From positions 18,664 through 82,663 of the forward strand of contig JADEXK010000021.1 of NCBI GenBank assembly GCA_015207155.1: a stretch of DNA of 64,000 nucleotides, read 5' to 3'. The stretch's first letter is position 1. Each line of letters begins with the position of its first letter. Origin of the DNA: Nostocales cyanobacterium LEGE 11386 (GTDB lineage: Bacteria > Cyanobacteriota > Cyanobacteriia > Cyanobacteriales > Nostocaceae). Below, in pieces: positions 1-8,915 of the stretch. The notes under the pieces are model-generated. The model saw nothing but the letters and a program-made list of their open reading frames with translations. It was not told the origin of the DNA and made no database searches. The translations under genes were made by a program, and so were the position numbers.

Positions 1-891
1 CCATCTGTTTTCGATTACAATATGGAAACAAATCAGAGGGAATTAAAAAAGCAGACAGAAGTTCTAGGTGGCTACAATAAAAATGAATATCAGAGTGAGT
101 GGCTAATGGCTACAGCTCCCGATGGTACAAAGATTCCCATATCTATTGTTTACAAACAAGGAATGAAAAAAGATGGTAAAAATCCTTTGTTACTGACAGG
201 ATATGGTGCTTATGGTTCTTCTTACCCAGCATCATTTTCATCAACGCGATTGACATTGCTAGACCGGGGAGCAGTCTTTGCTATTGCTCATATTCGCGGT
301 GGTGAAGAAATGGGAAGAAAGTGGTATGAAGAGGGCAAATTTTTACAGAAAAAGAACACCTTTACAGATTTTATCGCTTGTGCTGAGTATTTAATTACGG
401 AAGGTTGGACAGCAGGCGATCGCCTGGCAATTACCGGCGGTAGTGCAGGCGGTTTATTAATGGGTGCAGTCATCAACATGCGTCCCGAATTATTCAAAGC
501 AGTAGTCGCCAATGTCCCCTTTGTAGACGTAGTAACGACAATCCTAGATACATCTCTACCTCTATCAGCAATGGAATGGGAAGAATGGGGAAATCCCAAC
601 GACAAAGTTTATTATGACTACATGAAATCTTACTCACCCTACGATAACGTTGCAGCCAAAGACTACCCAGATTTATTGATTACAGCCGGCTTAAACGATT
701 CTCGCGTCAAATATTGGGAACCTGCCAAATGGACAGCCAAACTCCGAGAATTGAAAACAGATAATCATATTTTGTTGCTGAAAACTAACATGGGTGCAGG
801 ACATAGCGGCGCTTCTGGACGTTATGAAAGTTTGCGAGAACTGGCTTTTGAGTATGCTTTCATTCTCGATAGATTGGGTTTAGGAAAATAA
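1..891 (+). CDS. ptrB: Oligopeptidase B (prolyl oligopeptidase family, S9A), 3' part
   Basis: Serine oligopeptidase that cleaves short peptides, in this subfamily after basic residues. Only the C-terminal catalytic half is present. The frame is open to base 1, and the residues before the first ATG at 22 (PSVFDYN) fit the family, so that ATG is not the real start; about half of a usual ~690-residue protein lies outside the window. The catalytic triad is visible: Ser at codon 442-444 inside GGSAGG, Asp in NDSRVKYWEP and His in GAGHSGASGR. The family-typical GYGAYG and HIRGGEEMGR motifs precede it. It ends 60 bases before a convergent toxin-antitoxin pair. Family assignment is firm; oligopeptidase B rather than another S9A enzyme is likely. 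Confidence 0.87.
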   Translation, partial: PSVFDYNMETNQRELKKQTEVLGGYNKNEYQSEWLMATAPDGTKIPISIVYKQGMKKDGKNPLLLTGYGAYGSSYPASFSSTRLTLLDRGAVFAIAHIRGGEEMGRKWYEEGKFLQKKNTFTDFIACAEYLITEGWTAGDRLAITGGSAGGLLMGAVINMRPELFKAVVANVPFVDVVTTILDTSLPLSAMEWEEWGNPNDKVYYDYMKSYSPYDNVAAKDYPDLLITAGLNDSRVKYWEPAKWTAKLRELKTDNHILLLKTNMGAGHSGASGRYESLRELAFEYAFILDRLGLGK

Positions 892-950
892 ACACTATTA
901 TCTGACATTGATCACCGCTTTACATAATCGCCTTAACACAATTAACATTG

Positions 951-1346
951 TTAGGGAGAAATAGTTTTTACATCAGAATAGGCAAGTATTTTTTCATCTA
1001 CACTCACTAAAGGGACATCATATATTCTTGCTGTAGAAACGATAATTCTATCGGCTGGATCTTTATGAAAATTACCCGGAAGTGAGTAGCAATCAGTAGC
1101 TATTTGGGGAGTGATTGACAAAAGAATTACCCCCTCCTGTGCCAAAGCTATATCAAACCATTCTGTAAGCGTACAGGGAATAATTAGCTTATTGTGGGCA
1201 ACCAGTCTGCTAATCTCTAATAAACTTATGGAGCAAATACCTAAACCACGTGGTCTTTCTTGATTAATTACCTCACAATGAGCAGGGGTTAACTTAGAGT
1301 CATTATGATTCCACCAAACCCATATGTGAGTATCAAGAATTATCAC
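951..1346 (-). CDS. PIN-domain toxin (VapC-like ribonuclease)
   Basis: Probable toxin RNase of a type II toxin-antitoxin pair. At 131 residues it has the standard length of a PIN domain. The acidic metal-binding residues can be seen: Asp in LDTHIW near the N-terminus, Glu in SLLEISRL, and Asp in DPADRIIVSTA. The LDTHxxxWW start resembles the sub-group of PIN proteins often paired with short non-AbrB antitoxins. Its start overlaps the end of the upstream antitoxin gene by 4 bases (1343-1346), indicating translational coupling. The RNA target cannot be told from sequence. Confidence 0.85.
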   Translation of the reverse strand: MIILDTHIWVWWNHNDSKLTPAHCEVINQERPRGLGICSISLLEISRLVAHNKLIIPCTLTEWFDIALAQEGVILLSITPQIATDCYSLPGNFHKDPADRIIVSTARIYDVPLVSVDEKILAYSDVKTISP

Positions 1347-1630
1347 AACTCATTTACCTCAAAATCCTGATTCATTTCCCAATCATCAGGAGAAATAGCA
1401 GGTTCACTGGGATCAGTTAAATAAGCATATGGTTGCATATCCCTGAGAGGATTAGCTTTAAATTTGATTTTATTTTCCGAAGTAGAGTTAATTTTTTCTA
1501 ACTGTTCTTTAATACTTTCCTTCAAAATACAAGAGGCTAGCTCTTCAACAGATATTTGTTGTAAAATTGCTGTTTTAATGAGAAATTCTTGAGTTTCTTG
1601 ACTGATGTATATATTAGTACTAATCATCAT
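1343..1630 (-). CDS. Probable antitoxin partner of the PIN toxin
   Basis: A 95-residue acidic protein placed directly upstream of, and overlapping by 4 bases, the PIN toxin gene. That position and size are those of a cognate antitoxin. The first ~45 residues (ISQETQEFLIKTAILQQISV and following) could form a short helical DNA-binding region, while the C-terminal ~30 residues are acidic and rich in Asp, Glu and Pro, as expected of a toxin-wrapping tail. I do not recognise a named antitoxin family, so the role rests on context. ATG ATG at the start leaves a one-codon uncertainty. Confidence 0.7.
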   Translation of the reverse strand: MMISTNIYISQETQEFLIKTAILQQISVEELASCILKESIKEQLEKINSTSENKIKFKANPLRDMQPYAYLTDPSEPAISPDDWEMNQDFEVNEL

Positions 1631-1841
1631 TAAACATTGCTAATTTATTACATAATATCAAACATTATCAGCTGAAATTGGTGTACAAGTATTTATCAAA
1701 CTAGCTTGGCTTTTAAAAAATTTGTAGAGCTACAGCAAAGTAAATGCTCATGGCTGAATGAGACGTTCTTCAGGCTGGTGGTATTTGGCAATTTTGATAT
1801 CTCTATGAATAACCGGATTATGCCTGCGGGGCTTGATAACA

Positions 1842-1864
1842 CAGGACTAAAGTCCTGACTACAA
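1842..1864. repeat. Short dispersed palindromic repeat (CAGGACT family)
   Basis: The motif CAGGACTAAAGTCCTG followed by ACTACAA forms a 7-base-pair hairpin. The same element in opposite orientation lies at about 21435-21459, downstream of the secretion-like operon, showing that it is a dispersed intergenic repeat and not gene-specific. Confidence 0.6.
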
Positions 1865-1868
1865 GCCT

Positions 1869-3194
1869 TTAATTATTCTGCCAAATTAGGTCTAAATGCT
1901 TTTGGGCTGTTTTCAGAGCCTTTTCTGGAGATTCACCCAGCAAGGTGGCCTCGATCGCTCTGCCTAAACTATCAGATAAACTATTGTAACCAGCAAGAAT
2001 TGGTCGTCCACGTGCTGCGGGCATTTGCTCCAGAAATACTTTTAATACTGGCTTTTGCTGAATGAATTCCTGAAAAGCTTCACTTTGGGTAGATTTAATA
2101 TTTACTGGCAGAAAACCCGTCCCGATACTCCATTCTGTTTGGAATTCTTCACTCAAAACAAACTCTAAAAACTTGAGTGCAGCTTGTTCTCTCGCTGGGG
2201 TAGTCTTCATGACATACAAATTACCATCGCCAATAGCCGTAGCTTGTTCCACGCTAGCAGGCATAGGAAATACTTGATAATCCACATCCGACTTCATGAT
2301 ATAAGTCCAAGGGCCAGTAATCTGCATAGCAACACGACCAGCAATAAAGTCGTCTTCTTCATAACCCCGCTCAGGTGCAGACAATTTTGCTGAACCATCT
2401 TTTACCAAATCTTGCCAAAACTGCAAAGCCGTCACAGCAGCATCAGTAGTTAAATTTGGTCGATTATGGCTAATAATTTCACCCCCAGCACTCCATAAAA
2501 AGGGTAACCAACTAAAGACAGTCCATTCACCTTTACCTAATGGCAATAACATTCCATACTGTTCGGGTTGACCATCGCCATTTTTGTCTATAGTTAATTT
2601 TTTCGCAGCTTCTCTTAATTCATCCCAAGTTTTCGGCGTTTGTGTAATTCCCGCCGCTTGGAACAAATCAGGTCGGTAAAAAATGCCAATACTACTAGTG
2701 TAAAGTGGCACTGACCAAAGATGCTCATCTAATGTTAATGCCTCTAACAAATTGGGGCTAACTTCCGATTTTAGAGGTGTTTTTTCCAGCCAATCTTCTA
2801 AAGGTAGAATCGCATCTAGTTCGACAAACTGACCTGTAATTTGTGGGTAAAAAGTCAGAATATCTGGAGGGACATTTCCCACAATTGCCGCGAGGATTTT
2901 TGGCAATTGTTGGTCTAGTCCACCTGCAAAGATAGATTCTACTTGGATATCAGTATGAGTCTGATTAAATTTATCTACTAGTTTTTGAAATACATCCCGA
3001 TTCGCTGGGGGATTAATTCCTTGCCACAGTGTCAAGCGAATTACTCCGTCATTTTCCTGTGTTGAAGTTTGACAACCAGATAAAACTATGAGACAAGAAC
3101 TCAGCACAATTCCTAGAACTAATAGCTTCCAAGCAGAAGCCATGCACCGACTCAAAAAATTGCTGATTGGGTGTAGTAAAGAAGTAATTTTCAT
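1869..3194 (-). CDS. ABC transporter sugar-binding lipoprotein
   Basis: Extracytoplasmic solute-binding protein of the carbohydrate (UgpB/MalE-like, family 1) type, 441 residues. A hydrophobic N-terminal segment ends in a lipobox (VLSGC, Cys at about residue 41), so it should be lipid-anchored. Family features include LTLWQGINPP, PPDILTFYPQ, the ligand-lobe segment VPLYTSSIGIFYRPDLF, and a DKNGDGQPEQYG loop that looks like a calcium-binding turn. No permease or ATPase gene lies next to it, so it is an orphan here and must use a transporter encoded elsewhere. The substrate is unknown. It shares strand with the downstream glycosyltransferase-methyltransferase genes but is separated by only 9 bases from the former. 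Confidence 0.85.
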   Translation of the reverse strand: MKITSLLHPISNFLSRCMASAWKLLVLGIVLSSCLIVLSGCQTSTQENDGVIRLTLWQGINPPANRDVFQKLVDKFNQTHTDIQVESIFAGGLDQQLPKILAAIVGNVPPDILTFYPQITGQFVELDAILPLEDWLEKTPLKSEVSPNLLEALTLDEHLWSVPLYTSSIGIFYRPDLFQAAGITQTPKTWDELREAAKKLTIDKNGDGQPEQYGMLLPLGKGEWTVFSWLPFLWSAGGEIISHNRPNLTTDAAVTALQFWQDLVKDGSAKLSAPERGYEEDDFIAGRVAMQITGPWTYIMKSDVDYQVFPMPASVEQATAIGDGNLYVMKTTPAREQAALKFLEFVLSEEFQTEWSIGTGFLPVNIKSTQSEAFQEFIQQKPVLKVFLEQMPAARGRPILAGYNSLSDSLGRAIEATLLGESPEKALKTAQKHLDLIWQNN

Positions 3195-3203
3195 ACCAAC
3201 TAA

Positions 3204-3866
3204 TTAGCTAGATGAAGAAATTTTTTCTAAAACGCTTTTAGTAATACTCGTTTCGGCTCTGGTATAAATATAAGTCTGAGGTTCACTAATTTTTTGGGTG
3301 TGGAAGATTTTTTCTGCCCGTTCCCAAAAATCGGTATCTTCTCCATAAGGAATATTATTAAATCCCTTTAACTCAAAAAATACTTGCCTTTTACCCAAAA
3401 ATGTGGGGCCTAAAACACATTCTCGCAGATTAATTGTTTTTCCGGGTTGAAAATAATCTGCTACCCAAATTTCTTCTGTAGAATAAAATCCACCTTGAAT
3501 TAAGTCAATTTCGGGATTGGCTTGCATATATTCTAGGCGCGAAACTAGGTGATTGGGTTTGTAAGCATCGTCACTATCGATAAATGTGATGTAATTACCA
3601 AATGATGCTTGAATTCCCGCATTTTTTGCGTATCCTAATTTCCGATTTTGATGTCTCAAATAACGAATATTAGGGAATTTTTGCAGATATGGATTGACAA
3701 TTTCAAAGGTATGATCTTGACTACCGTCATCGACTACAATCAATTCCCAATCTGGAAAAGTTTGATCAATAACACTATTAATACAATTATTTAAGTATTC
3801 TGCGCGGTTATAAGTACAGAGAATAACCGTGATTTCTGGTTTTACGTCAAAGTTTATGCTACTCAT
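3204..3866 (-). CDS. Glycosyltransferase family 2
   Basis: GT-A fold glycosyl transferase of 220 residues. It carries the nucleotide-sugar binding start VILCTYNRAEYLNNCINSV, the VVDDGSQDHT motif and the metal-binding DSDD at about residue 95. No membrane segment is seen, so it is probably a soluble or peripheral enzyme adding a sugar to a surface glycan or glycolipid. It lies 47 bases downstream of a methyltransferase gene on the same strand, so the two may be co-transcribed and act on the same glycan. Donor and acceptor cannot be deduced. Confidence 0.85.
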   Translation of the reverse strand: MSSINFDVKPEITVILCTYNRAEYLNNCINSVIDQTFPDWELIVVDDGSQDHTFEIVNPYLQKFPNIRYLRHQNRKLGYAKNAGIQASFGNYITFIDSDDAYKPNHLVSRLEYMQANPEIDLIQGGFYSTEEIWVADYFQPGKTINLRECVLGPTFLGKRQVFFELKGFNNIPYGEDTDFWERAEKIFHTQKISEPQTYIYTRAETSITKSVLEKISSSS

Positions 3867-3913
3867 TCTCGTGGTTAATTGTGCGTTAAAAGTACATCAG
3901 GCATGATTTAGGT

Positions 3914-5023
3914 TTATTTTTCAGCCATGATACAAGTGGCGACGGGATAATCTGGATGAACAGCGTCTAGTTCTTCTGTTGTTAATTCTTCTACTGCAAT
4001 CCCATGATAACTAGCAATCACACTTATAGGATTGCCATAGACGTATAATTTCTGTTGGGAAAAGTGTCTAAATATCGAGGCGAAAGCATCAGGTAAAGGT
4101 CGCCAATAATCCATGGGAGTAGCATGAACTCTAATGGCACTTGGCACCATAGCAAAACATTTACCGCCAGGTTTTAACCAAGTGTGAATATTTTCTACTG
4201 CTATCCAAGGGGCATAGCAATGCTCTAATACATTGAAAATGATGATGGAATCGAAAGATTCTGGCTCGATAACTGATACGTTGTGAACATCGCCAACTAT
4301 ATCAATGCCTGGGCCTGCTTCTAAATTGAGAATTTGATATGAAGTCCCGGAATTAACTTGATAAAAGTCTTTATCTTTTGGCGTTCCGCCAATTTCTAGC
4401 ACATTACCGACAATTTGCGGACGGATTTCGGCAATGAATTTGCTGAGATAATATCTATCAACAGGTGTTCCTCTGGTTAATCCAAATGCCTGACAAATAG
4501 GAACTGTTTTTTTCAAGTCACCCCAATTTATAGAACCAGTAGCAGGTGATAGTAAACCTATCTTCTCTAATATTTCTACTATTTTGTGGAAATCTTCTAG
4601 ATTTTGAATTGAGTTTAGATCATCATTTAATTCACACTGAGAAAACAATTGCTGCAAAACTTGGTAATTTTCTCGACTTAGTGAACCAAGTTCAAATTGC
4701 ATCTCTTTTTCGATAAAACTCCGAAATCCTTTACCAAAAATTGTGACGCTGCCATCTGCTAAATATATTATTGCATCTTTAATTAACTGGTCATATTTAT
4801 CTAGTGCCATCAATTTATCTTGGTCTGTAAGAGCAGATGATTTAATTTTTTGGAATATTTCATAGGCTCTTTCCAGAGAATGTTCATGAACAAAAATTTC
4901 TAGTAGAGTTAACCATGATTTTGTCGAAATTATTTCGGCTGTACGCTGACTCCAAGCAAAAATTGCATATAGTTGGGAATTTTCTATTTTTAAAAAAGCG
5001 TTTGTTACATACTTTTTAGCCAT
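3914..5023 (-). CDS. SAM-dependent methyltransferase with helical N-terminal domain
   Basis: Protein of 369 residues. The C-terminal half is a class I methyltransferase: motif I NVLEIGGTP, then a motif with SIIIFNVLEHCYAPW and LKPGGKCFAMVPS. The N-terminal ~180 residues are helical and not recognised. I take the ATG at 5023; an in-frame TTG at 5038 would add five residues. The pairing with a GT2 gene suggests modification of a carbohydrate, and the late motif HATPMDYWRPLPDAF resembles methyltransferases found in polysaccharide clusters. The exact substrate is unknown. Confidence 0.8.
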   Translation of the reverse strand: MAKKYVTNAFLKIENSQLYAIFAWSQRTAEIISTKSWLTLLEIFVHEHSLERAYEIFQKIKSSALTDQDKLMALDKYDQLIKDAIIYLADGSVTIFGKGFRSFIEKEMQFELGSLSRENYQVLQQLFSQCELNDDLNSIQNLEDFHKIVEILEKIGLLSPATGSINWGDLKKTVPICQAFGLTRGTPVDRYYLSKFIAEIRPQIVGNVLEIGGTPKDKDFYQVNSGTSYQILNLEAGPGIDIVGDVHNVSVIEPESFDSIIIFNVLEHCYAPWIAVENIHTWLKPGGKCFAMVPSAIRVHATPMDYWRPLPDAFASIFRHFSQQKLYVYGNPISVIASYHGIAVEELTTEELDAVHPDYPVATCIMAEK

Positions 5024-5453
5024 GCAATTAATCAACAAAATTTCTAGTAAATTAAAATAGACTCAGGTATTATAAGCTATTTTTGGATAGTTATATAACA
5101 AGCCTAACTAATTTATGAACATCTTTCATTGCCTACTCTGTGGTGATGAGAAATAAATTTATGGCTATGCCACGCAAGTATTACAAAGTCAGATAAAATT
5201 ACTAGTATTCTTGATGACAGTCTTTTGTAACAAATTGTAAAACTGATCAGCTGGTTCGGTTATTGCGATCGCACTTTCCTCCCAAACCGAACCTACTCAA
5301 CTTTAATGTTGATTTAGTGTGTTAAATAGGAAGCTTGAGATTAAGCTTCATGAGATAAAAGATTGATTAAAGAAAAATACTGGTTGTCTGCAAACCAGGA
5401 AGCTTAAGATTGAGTCTCCCAAAATCAAACAGTGCATCTTAGAGGTGATAGCT
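5024..5453. other. Gene-free divergent spacer upstream of hsp20
   Basis: Divergent intergenic region between the methyltransferase and Hsp20 genes. It holds a HIP1-type site near 5265, a palindrome-like CAACTTTAATGTTG at about 5299-5312, and two near-identical 18-base motifs (see separate entries). No coding frame is convincing. Confidence 0.6.
5328..5414 (+). promoter_or_regulatory. Pair of 18-base direct repeats upstream of hsp20
   Basis: AGGAAGCTTGAGATTAAG (5328-5345) and AGGAAGCTTAAGATTGAG (5397-5414) match at 16 of 18 bases, 69 bases apart. Between them is a small hairpin, CTGGTT ... AACCAG. Position suggests regulatory sites or a leader element for the heat-shock gene; no known factor is matched. 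Confidence 0.35.
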
Positions 5454-5461
5454 ATGGCACT
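5431..5461 (+). promoter_or_regulatory. Candidate RNA thermometer over the hsp20 ribosome binding site
   Basis: The leader can fold so that CAUC (5435-5438) pairs with GGUG (5444-5447), hiding the Shine-Dalgarno AGAGG, while AGUGC (5431-5435) can alternatively pair with GCACU (5457-5461) across the start codon. Small-heat-shock genes of cyanobacteria are known to use such short fourU-like or SD-masking hairpins. The pairing is seen by eye only. Confidence 0.4.
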
Positions 5462-5951
5462 AACTCGTTGGGAACCATTCCGCGAAATTGAACGCTTTGA
5501 ACCACTCCGGGGATTTGAACGTTGGGACCCACTGCAAGAAATTGACACTTTACAACGGCAAATGAATCGCCTGTTTGAAAGGTTAATACCAACAACTGAT
5601 GGTGGTGAAAGCAGGGGATTGGTATTCGTTCCCGTTGCCGAACTTAGAGAAACTGATGATGCAATTGACTTGAGCCTAGAATTGCCAGGTTTAGAAGCGA
5701 AAGATATAGATGTAGAGGTGACTCCCGATTCAGTTGTCATTAATGGTGAACGCAAGTCTGAAGCCAGAACTGAAGACCAAGGTGTGATTCGGTCTGAGTT
5801 CCGTTATGGCAAATTTCAACGGGTAATTCCCCTACCTGCGATGGTTCAAAACGACCAAGTACAAGCTGAATACAAAAATGGTATTCTCCACTTGAGTTTG
5901 CCGAAAGCTGAGTCGGAAAAACACAAAGCCGTCAAAGTTAATCTGGGCTAA
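5454..5951 (+). CDS. hspA: Small heat shock protein Hsp20 (alpha-crystallin family)
   Basis: ATP-independent chaperone that holds unfolding proteins and, in cyanobacteria, also stabilises thylakoid membranes and phycobilisomes. The 165-residue protein has the expected N-terminal region rich in Trp, Arg and Phe (RWEPFREIERFEPL), the alpha-crystallin domain from about residue 48 to 150, with the A-x-x-x-n-G-v-L signature (AEYKNGILHLSLPK), and a short basic tail. The ATG at 5454 is chosen because AGAGG lies 7-8 bases upstream; a GTG at 5445 overlaps that site. dnaK follows 128 bases downstream on the same strand, making a heat-shock pair. Confidence 0.93.
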   Translation: MALTRWEPFREIERFEPLRGFERWDPLQEIDTLQRQMNRLFERLIPTTDGGESRGLVFVPVAELRETDDAIDLSLELPGLEAKDIDVEVTPDSVVINGERKSEARTEDQGVIRSEFRYGKFQRVIPLPAMVQNDQVQAEYKNGILHLSLPKAESEKHKAVKVNLG

Positions 5952-6079
5952 GAATTAGGGACTAGGGATCGAGGATTGAGCAAAAATTTTCTTCATCCTG
6001 GATACCTAATCCCTAATCTTTCCTCAAAAGCACATTTGCTGAAGCTGAAGCTGAAGAGGAAGAGAAAGAGGAAAATCAT

Positions 6080-7963
6080 ATGGCAAAAGTAGTTGGAATT
6101 GATTTAGGAACGACAAACTCTTGTGTTGCCGTAATCGAAGGCGGGCAACCTATGGTAATTGCTAATGCTGAGGGACAACGTGTTACTCCTTCGGTGGTGG
6201 CTTATACCAAGTCTGGTGAACGCTTGGTGGGTCAAATCGCTAGACGCCAAGCAGTGATGAACCCAGAAAATACTTTTTACTCTGTCAAACGGTTTATTGG
6301 GCGCAAATACGAAGAAGTCACCCATGAAACGACAGAAGTTAGTTACAAAGTTTTGCGAGACAGTAATGGTAATGTAAAAATTGACTGTCCCGCAGCTGGT
6401 AAAGAGTTTGCACCTGAAGAAATTTCTGCCCAAGTTCTGCGGAAGTTAGTTGATGATGCTAGCAAATATTTGGGCGAAAAAGTCACCCAAGCAGTAATTA
6501 CGGTTCCTGCTTATTTTAATGACTCTCAACGGCAAGCTACCAAAGACGCAGGTAAAATTGCTGGTTTAGAAGTCCTCCGCATTATTAATGAACCGACAGC
6601 AGCAGCCCTCGCCTATGGTTTAGATAAAAAGCACAATGAAACCATTTTGGTTTTTGACCTTGGTGGTGGGACTTTTGACGTTTCCATCTTGGAAGTAGGC
6701 GATGGTGTATTTGAAGTTAAATCTACCAGTGGTGACACCCACTTAGGCGGTGACGACTTCGATAAAAAGATAGTAGATTGGCTGGCTCATGAGTTCCAGA
6801 GTAATGAAGGTATTGACCTGCGTAAAGATAAGCAAGCGCTGCAAAGACTGACTGAAGCAGCAGAGAAAGCCAAAATTGAACTATCGAGCGCCACTCAAAC
6901 CAATATCAACCTTCCTTTTATCACCGCCACTCAATCCGGCCCGAAACACCTGGATATGACGTTGACACGGGGTAAATTTGAAGAGATGACTTCAGATCTT
7001 CTAGACCGTTGTCGTAAACCAGTACAACAAGCATTGCAAGATGCCAAACTTACCAATGCGGAAATTGATGAAGTTGTATTGGTGGGTGGTTCGACTCGCA
7101 TTCCGGCTGTGCAAAAATTAGTGCGGCAGATCATTGGTAAAGACCCCTGTCAAGGGGTGAACCCTGATGAAGTCGTAGCTGTTGGCGCATCGATTCAAGC
7201 AGGTGTGTTAGCGGGTGAGGTCAAAGATATCCTGCTGCTGGATGTTACACCCTTGTCTTTGGGTGTGGAAACTCTCGGTGGCGTGATGACAAAGATTATT
7301 GGCCGCAATACTACCATTCCTGTGAAAAAATCGGAAATCTTCTCCACGGCTGCGGATGGTCAAACAAATGTAGAAGTCCACGTTCTTCAAGGTGAAAGAG
7401 AACTAGCCAGAGATAACAAAAGTTTGGGTACATTCCGCCTAGATGGTATTCCATCAGCACCTAGAGGTGTACCACAAATCGAAGTTACTTTCGACATTGA
7501 TGCTAACGGTATTCTCTCGGTTACTGCCAAAGATAAAGCCACAGGTAAACAGCAATCGATTTCAATTACAGGTGCGTCAACTCTCGATAAGCGGGATGTG
7601 GAAAAAATGGTACGGGATGCAGAAGCCCACGCCGAAGAAGACCGCAAACGTCGTGAACAAATAGATACAAAGAACTTGGCAGACTCTTTGGCTTATCAAG
7701 CTGAAAAACAGCTCAAAGACCTGGGTGATAAAGTTAATTCTGGCGATCGCACTCGTGTTGAAGGCTTAGTACAAGATTTGCGCGAGGCAATTAACCAAGA
7801 TAACTTTGATCGCATCAAGTCTCTGACTAATGAGTTGCAGCAAGCGCTGATGCAAATTGGTAGTGCTGTCTATAGCCAAGCAGGTGAACAGCCAAAAGGC
7901 GATCGCGGTGCAGGTGGCGAAGGTGAAGATGTGATTGATGCTGATTTTGTAGAAAGCAAATAA
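6080..7963 (+). CDS. dnaK: Chaperone protein DnaK (Hsp70)
   Basis: ATP-driven Hsp70 chaperone, 627 residues, cytoplasmic. The start [15 protein letters not shown] is the phosphate-1 loop; signature motifs [16 protein letters not shown] and [17 protein letters not shown] define the nucleotide domain (residues 1-385). The linker [13 protein letters not shown] leads into the substrate domain. The acidic C-terminus ends [11 protein letters not shown], close to the classical EEVKD-like tail of the cyanobacterial DnaK2 type. A purine-rich leader with AAAGAGGAAAA just before the ATG gives a clear ribosome site. Cyanobacteria usually have several dnaK genes; this one, beside hsp20, is probably the stress-inducible housekeeping copy. 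No dnaJ or grpE is adjacent. Confidence 0.97.
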   Translation: MAKVVGIDLGTTNSCVAVIEGGQPMVIANAEGQRVTPSVVAYTKSGERLVGQIARRQAVMNPENTFYSVKRFIGRKYEEVTHETTEVSYKVLRDSNGNVKIDCPAAGKEFAPEEISAQVLRKLVDDASKYLGEKVTQAVITVPAYFNDSQRQATKDAGKIAGLEVLRIINEPTAAALAYGLDKKHNETILVFDLGGGTFDVSILEVGDGVFEVKSTSGDTHLGGDDFDKKIVDWLAHEFQSNEGIDLRKDKQALQRLTEAAEKAKIELSSATQTNINLPFITATQSGPKHLDMTLTRGKFEEMTSDLLDRCRKPVQQALQDAKLTNAEIDEVVLVGGSTRIPAVQKLVRQIIGKDPCQGVNPDEVVAVGASIQAGVLAGEVKDILLLDVTPLSLGVETLGGVMTKIIGRNTTIPVKKSEIFSTAADGQTNVEVHVLQGERELARDNKSLGTFRLDGIPSAPRGVPQIEVTFDIDANGILSVTAKDKATGKQQSISITGASTLDKRDVEKMVRDAEAHAEEDRKRREQIDTKNLADSLAYQAEKQLKDLGDKVNSGDRTRVEGLVQDLREAINQDNFDRIKSLTNELQQALMQIGSAVYSQAGEQPKGDRGAGGEGEDVIDADFVESK

Positions 7964-7987
7964 TCACATACTCTTGTTGTTTGTCAT

Positions 7988-8024
7988 AGTGCCAAAGAAA
8001 CTAGACTTCTTTGGCACTGTTTTT
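7988..8024 (+). terminator. Rho-independent terminator of dnaK
   Basis: Perfect 12-base-pair stem, AGTGCCAAAGAA (7988-7999) and TTCTTTGGCACT (8007-8018), with a 7-base loop followed by GTTTTT. It starts 25 bases after the dnaK stop. Confidence 0.88.
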
Positions 8025-8073
8025 GGCGTTTACAGAATTCTGCGAAACCGATCTGAACAGTGCAGTACTAAAC

Positions 8074-8275
8074 TAACGTGAATTCGACGGAACCTAACCC
8101 CAACCCCTTCCCTACAAGGGAAGGGGCAAAAATATCTCACGTGGTACGAAATAATCAGCTTTTTAAGCCTCTAACGCCACTTGCTACAACGCGGGGAACC
8201 CGCGCAACGCAGTGGCTCCTCCTTGCAGGGGAGAGGTTTGGAGAGGGGTTTTTTCCACTTGTCGAACTTACGTTA
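8074..8275. mobile_element. MITE-like non-coding repeat, copy 1
   Basis: A ~200-base element with imperfect 15-base terminal inverted repeats: TAACGTGAATTCGAC on the left and the reverse complement of TAACGTAAGTTCGAC on the right (13 of 15). A near-identical copy lies at about 25287-25502. It includes an internal hairpin around CCCTTCCCTACAAGGGAAGGGG and the strongly conserved segment ACGCGGGGAACCCGCGCAAC. No transposase is encoded, so it would need help in trans. Confidence 0.65.
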
Positions 8276-8285
8276 AATTAAGCTT

Positions 8286-8915
8286 TTAATTACCCAAAGT
8301 GGGATTTTGTGGCAAACCAGAATCTGGAACTGGTTGAGTAGAGTTGTCTGGAATTTCCGACTCTGGTGGGGTGATGCTGCCGGGTGCGGTCGGGTTGGCG
8401 GGAATTTCCGACTCTGGTATGGTAATGGTTCCGGGTGCGGTCGGGTTGGCGGGAATTTCCGACTCTGGTGGGGTGATGCTGCCGGGTGCGGTCGGGTTGT
8501 CTGGAATTTCCGACTCTGGTGTGGTGATGCTGCCGCCAGGTGTGGTCGGGTTGTCTGGAATCTCAGACTCTGGTGTGGTGATAGTTCCAGGTGTGGTCGG
8601 GTTGTCTGGAATCTCAGACTCTGGTGTGGTGATAGTTCCAGGTGTGGTCGGGTTGTCTGGAATCTCAGACTCTGGTGTGGTAATAGTGCCGGGTGTGGTC
8701 GGGTTGCCAGAGTCAGTGCTGGGTGAAATTGGTGTACCACCTGGACAACGGGAATTGAGCGGGGATTCCTCACACAGAATTTTTAGTCCTTCTGGTGACA
8801 TCTCAATTTCTTTTGCTGAACTAGTCGATGGGTCTTTTGATTCAGCAAGAGCAACATTGGTAGTTAGTGCCAATGTTAGAGCTGTACCAATCAGGGTCAA
8901 ATATTTTCCCTTCAT
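8286..8915 (-). CDS. Secreted Pro/Thr/Ser-rich tandem-repeat protein
   Basis: Protein of 209 residues, family not recognised. It has a signal peptide (MKGKYLTLIGTALTLALTTN, cut after ALA), a ~45-residue linker with two Cys (LCEESPLNSRCPGG), then seven copies of a 17-residue unit of the form NPTTPGTITTPESEIPD, and a short tail. One unit carries an extra Gly. The ATG at 8915 is preceded by GAGGT at suitable distance, so it is preferred to an ATG 14 codons upstream. The sequence predicts an extended, disordered secreted or outer-envelope stalk. It is convergent with dnaK and divergent from murF. Confidence 0.72.
   Translation of the reverse strand: MKGKYLTLIGTALTLALTTNVALAESKDPSTSSAKEIEMSPEGLKILCEESPLNSRCPGGTPISPSTDSGNPTTPGTITTPESEIPDNPTTPGTITTPESEIPDNPTTPGTITTPESEIPDNPTTPGGSITTPESEIPDNPTAPGSITPPESEIPANPTAPGTITIPESEIPANPTAPGSITPPESEIPDNSTQPVPDSGLPQNPTLGN
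8349..8706 (-). repeat. 51-base coding tandem repeat array
   Basis: About seven units of 51 bases (one of 54) within the secreted repeat protein gene, each coding NPTxPGxITxPESEIPx. The three units nearest the signal peptide are almost identical at DNA level, pointing to recent expansion; those nearest the stop codon are more diverged. Confidence 0.85.

Noticed and set aside
8078..8281. 67-codon plus-strand frame
   Set aside because: It is within the first MITE-like copy and is not shared as a frame with the second copy.
8349..8706. Regular ~51-base repeats that could suggest a CRISPR array
   Set aside because: Units are directly contiguous with no unique spacers and keep a reading frame of NPTTPGTITTPESEIPD type, so this is a coding tandem repeat.
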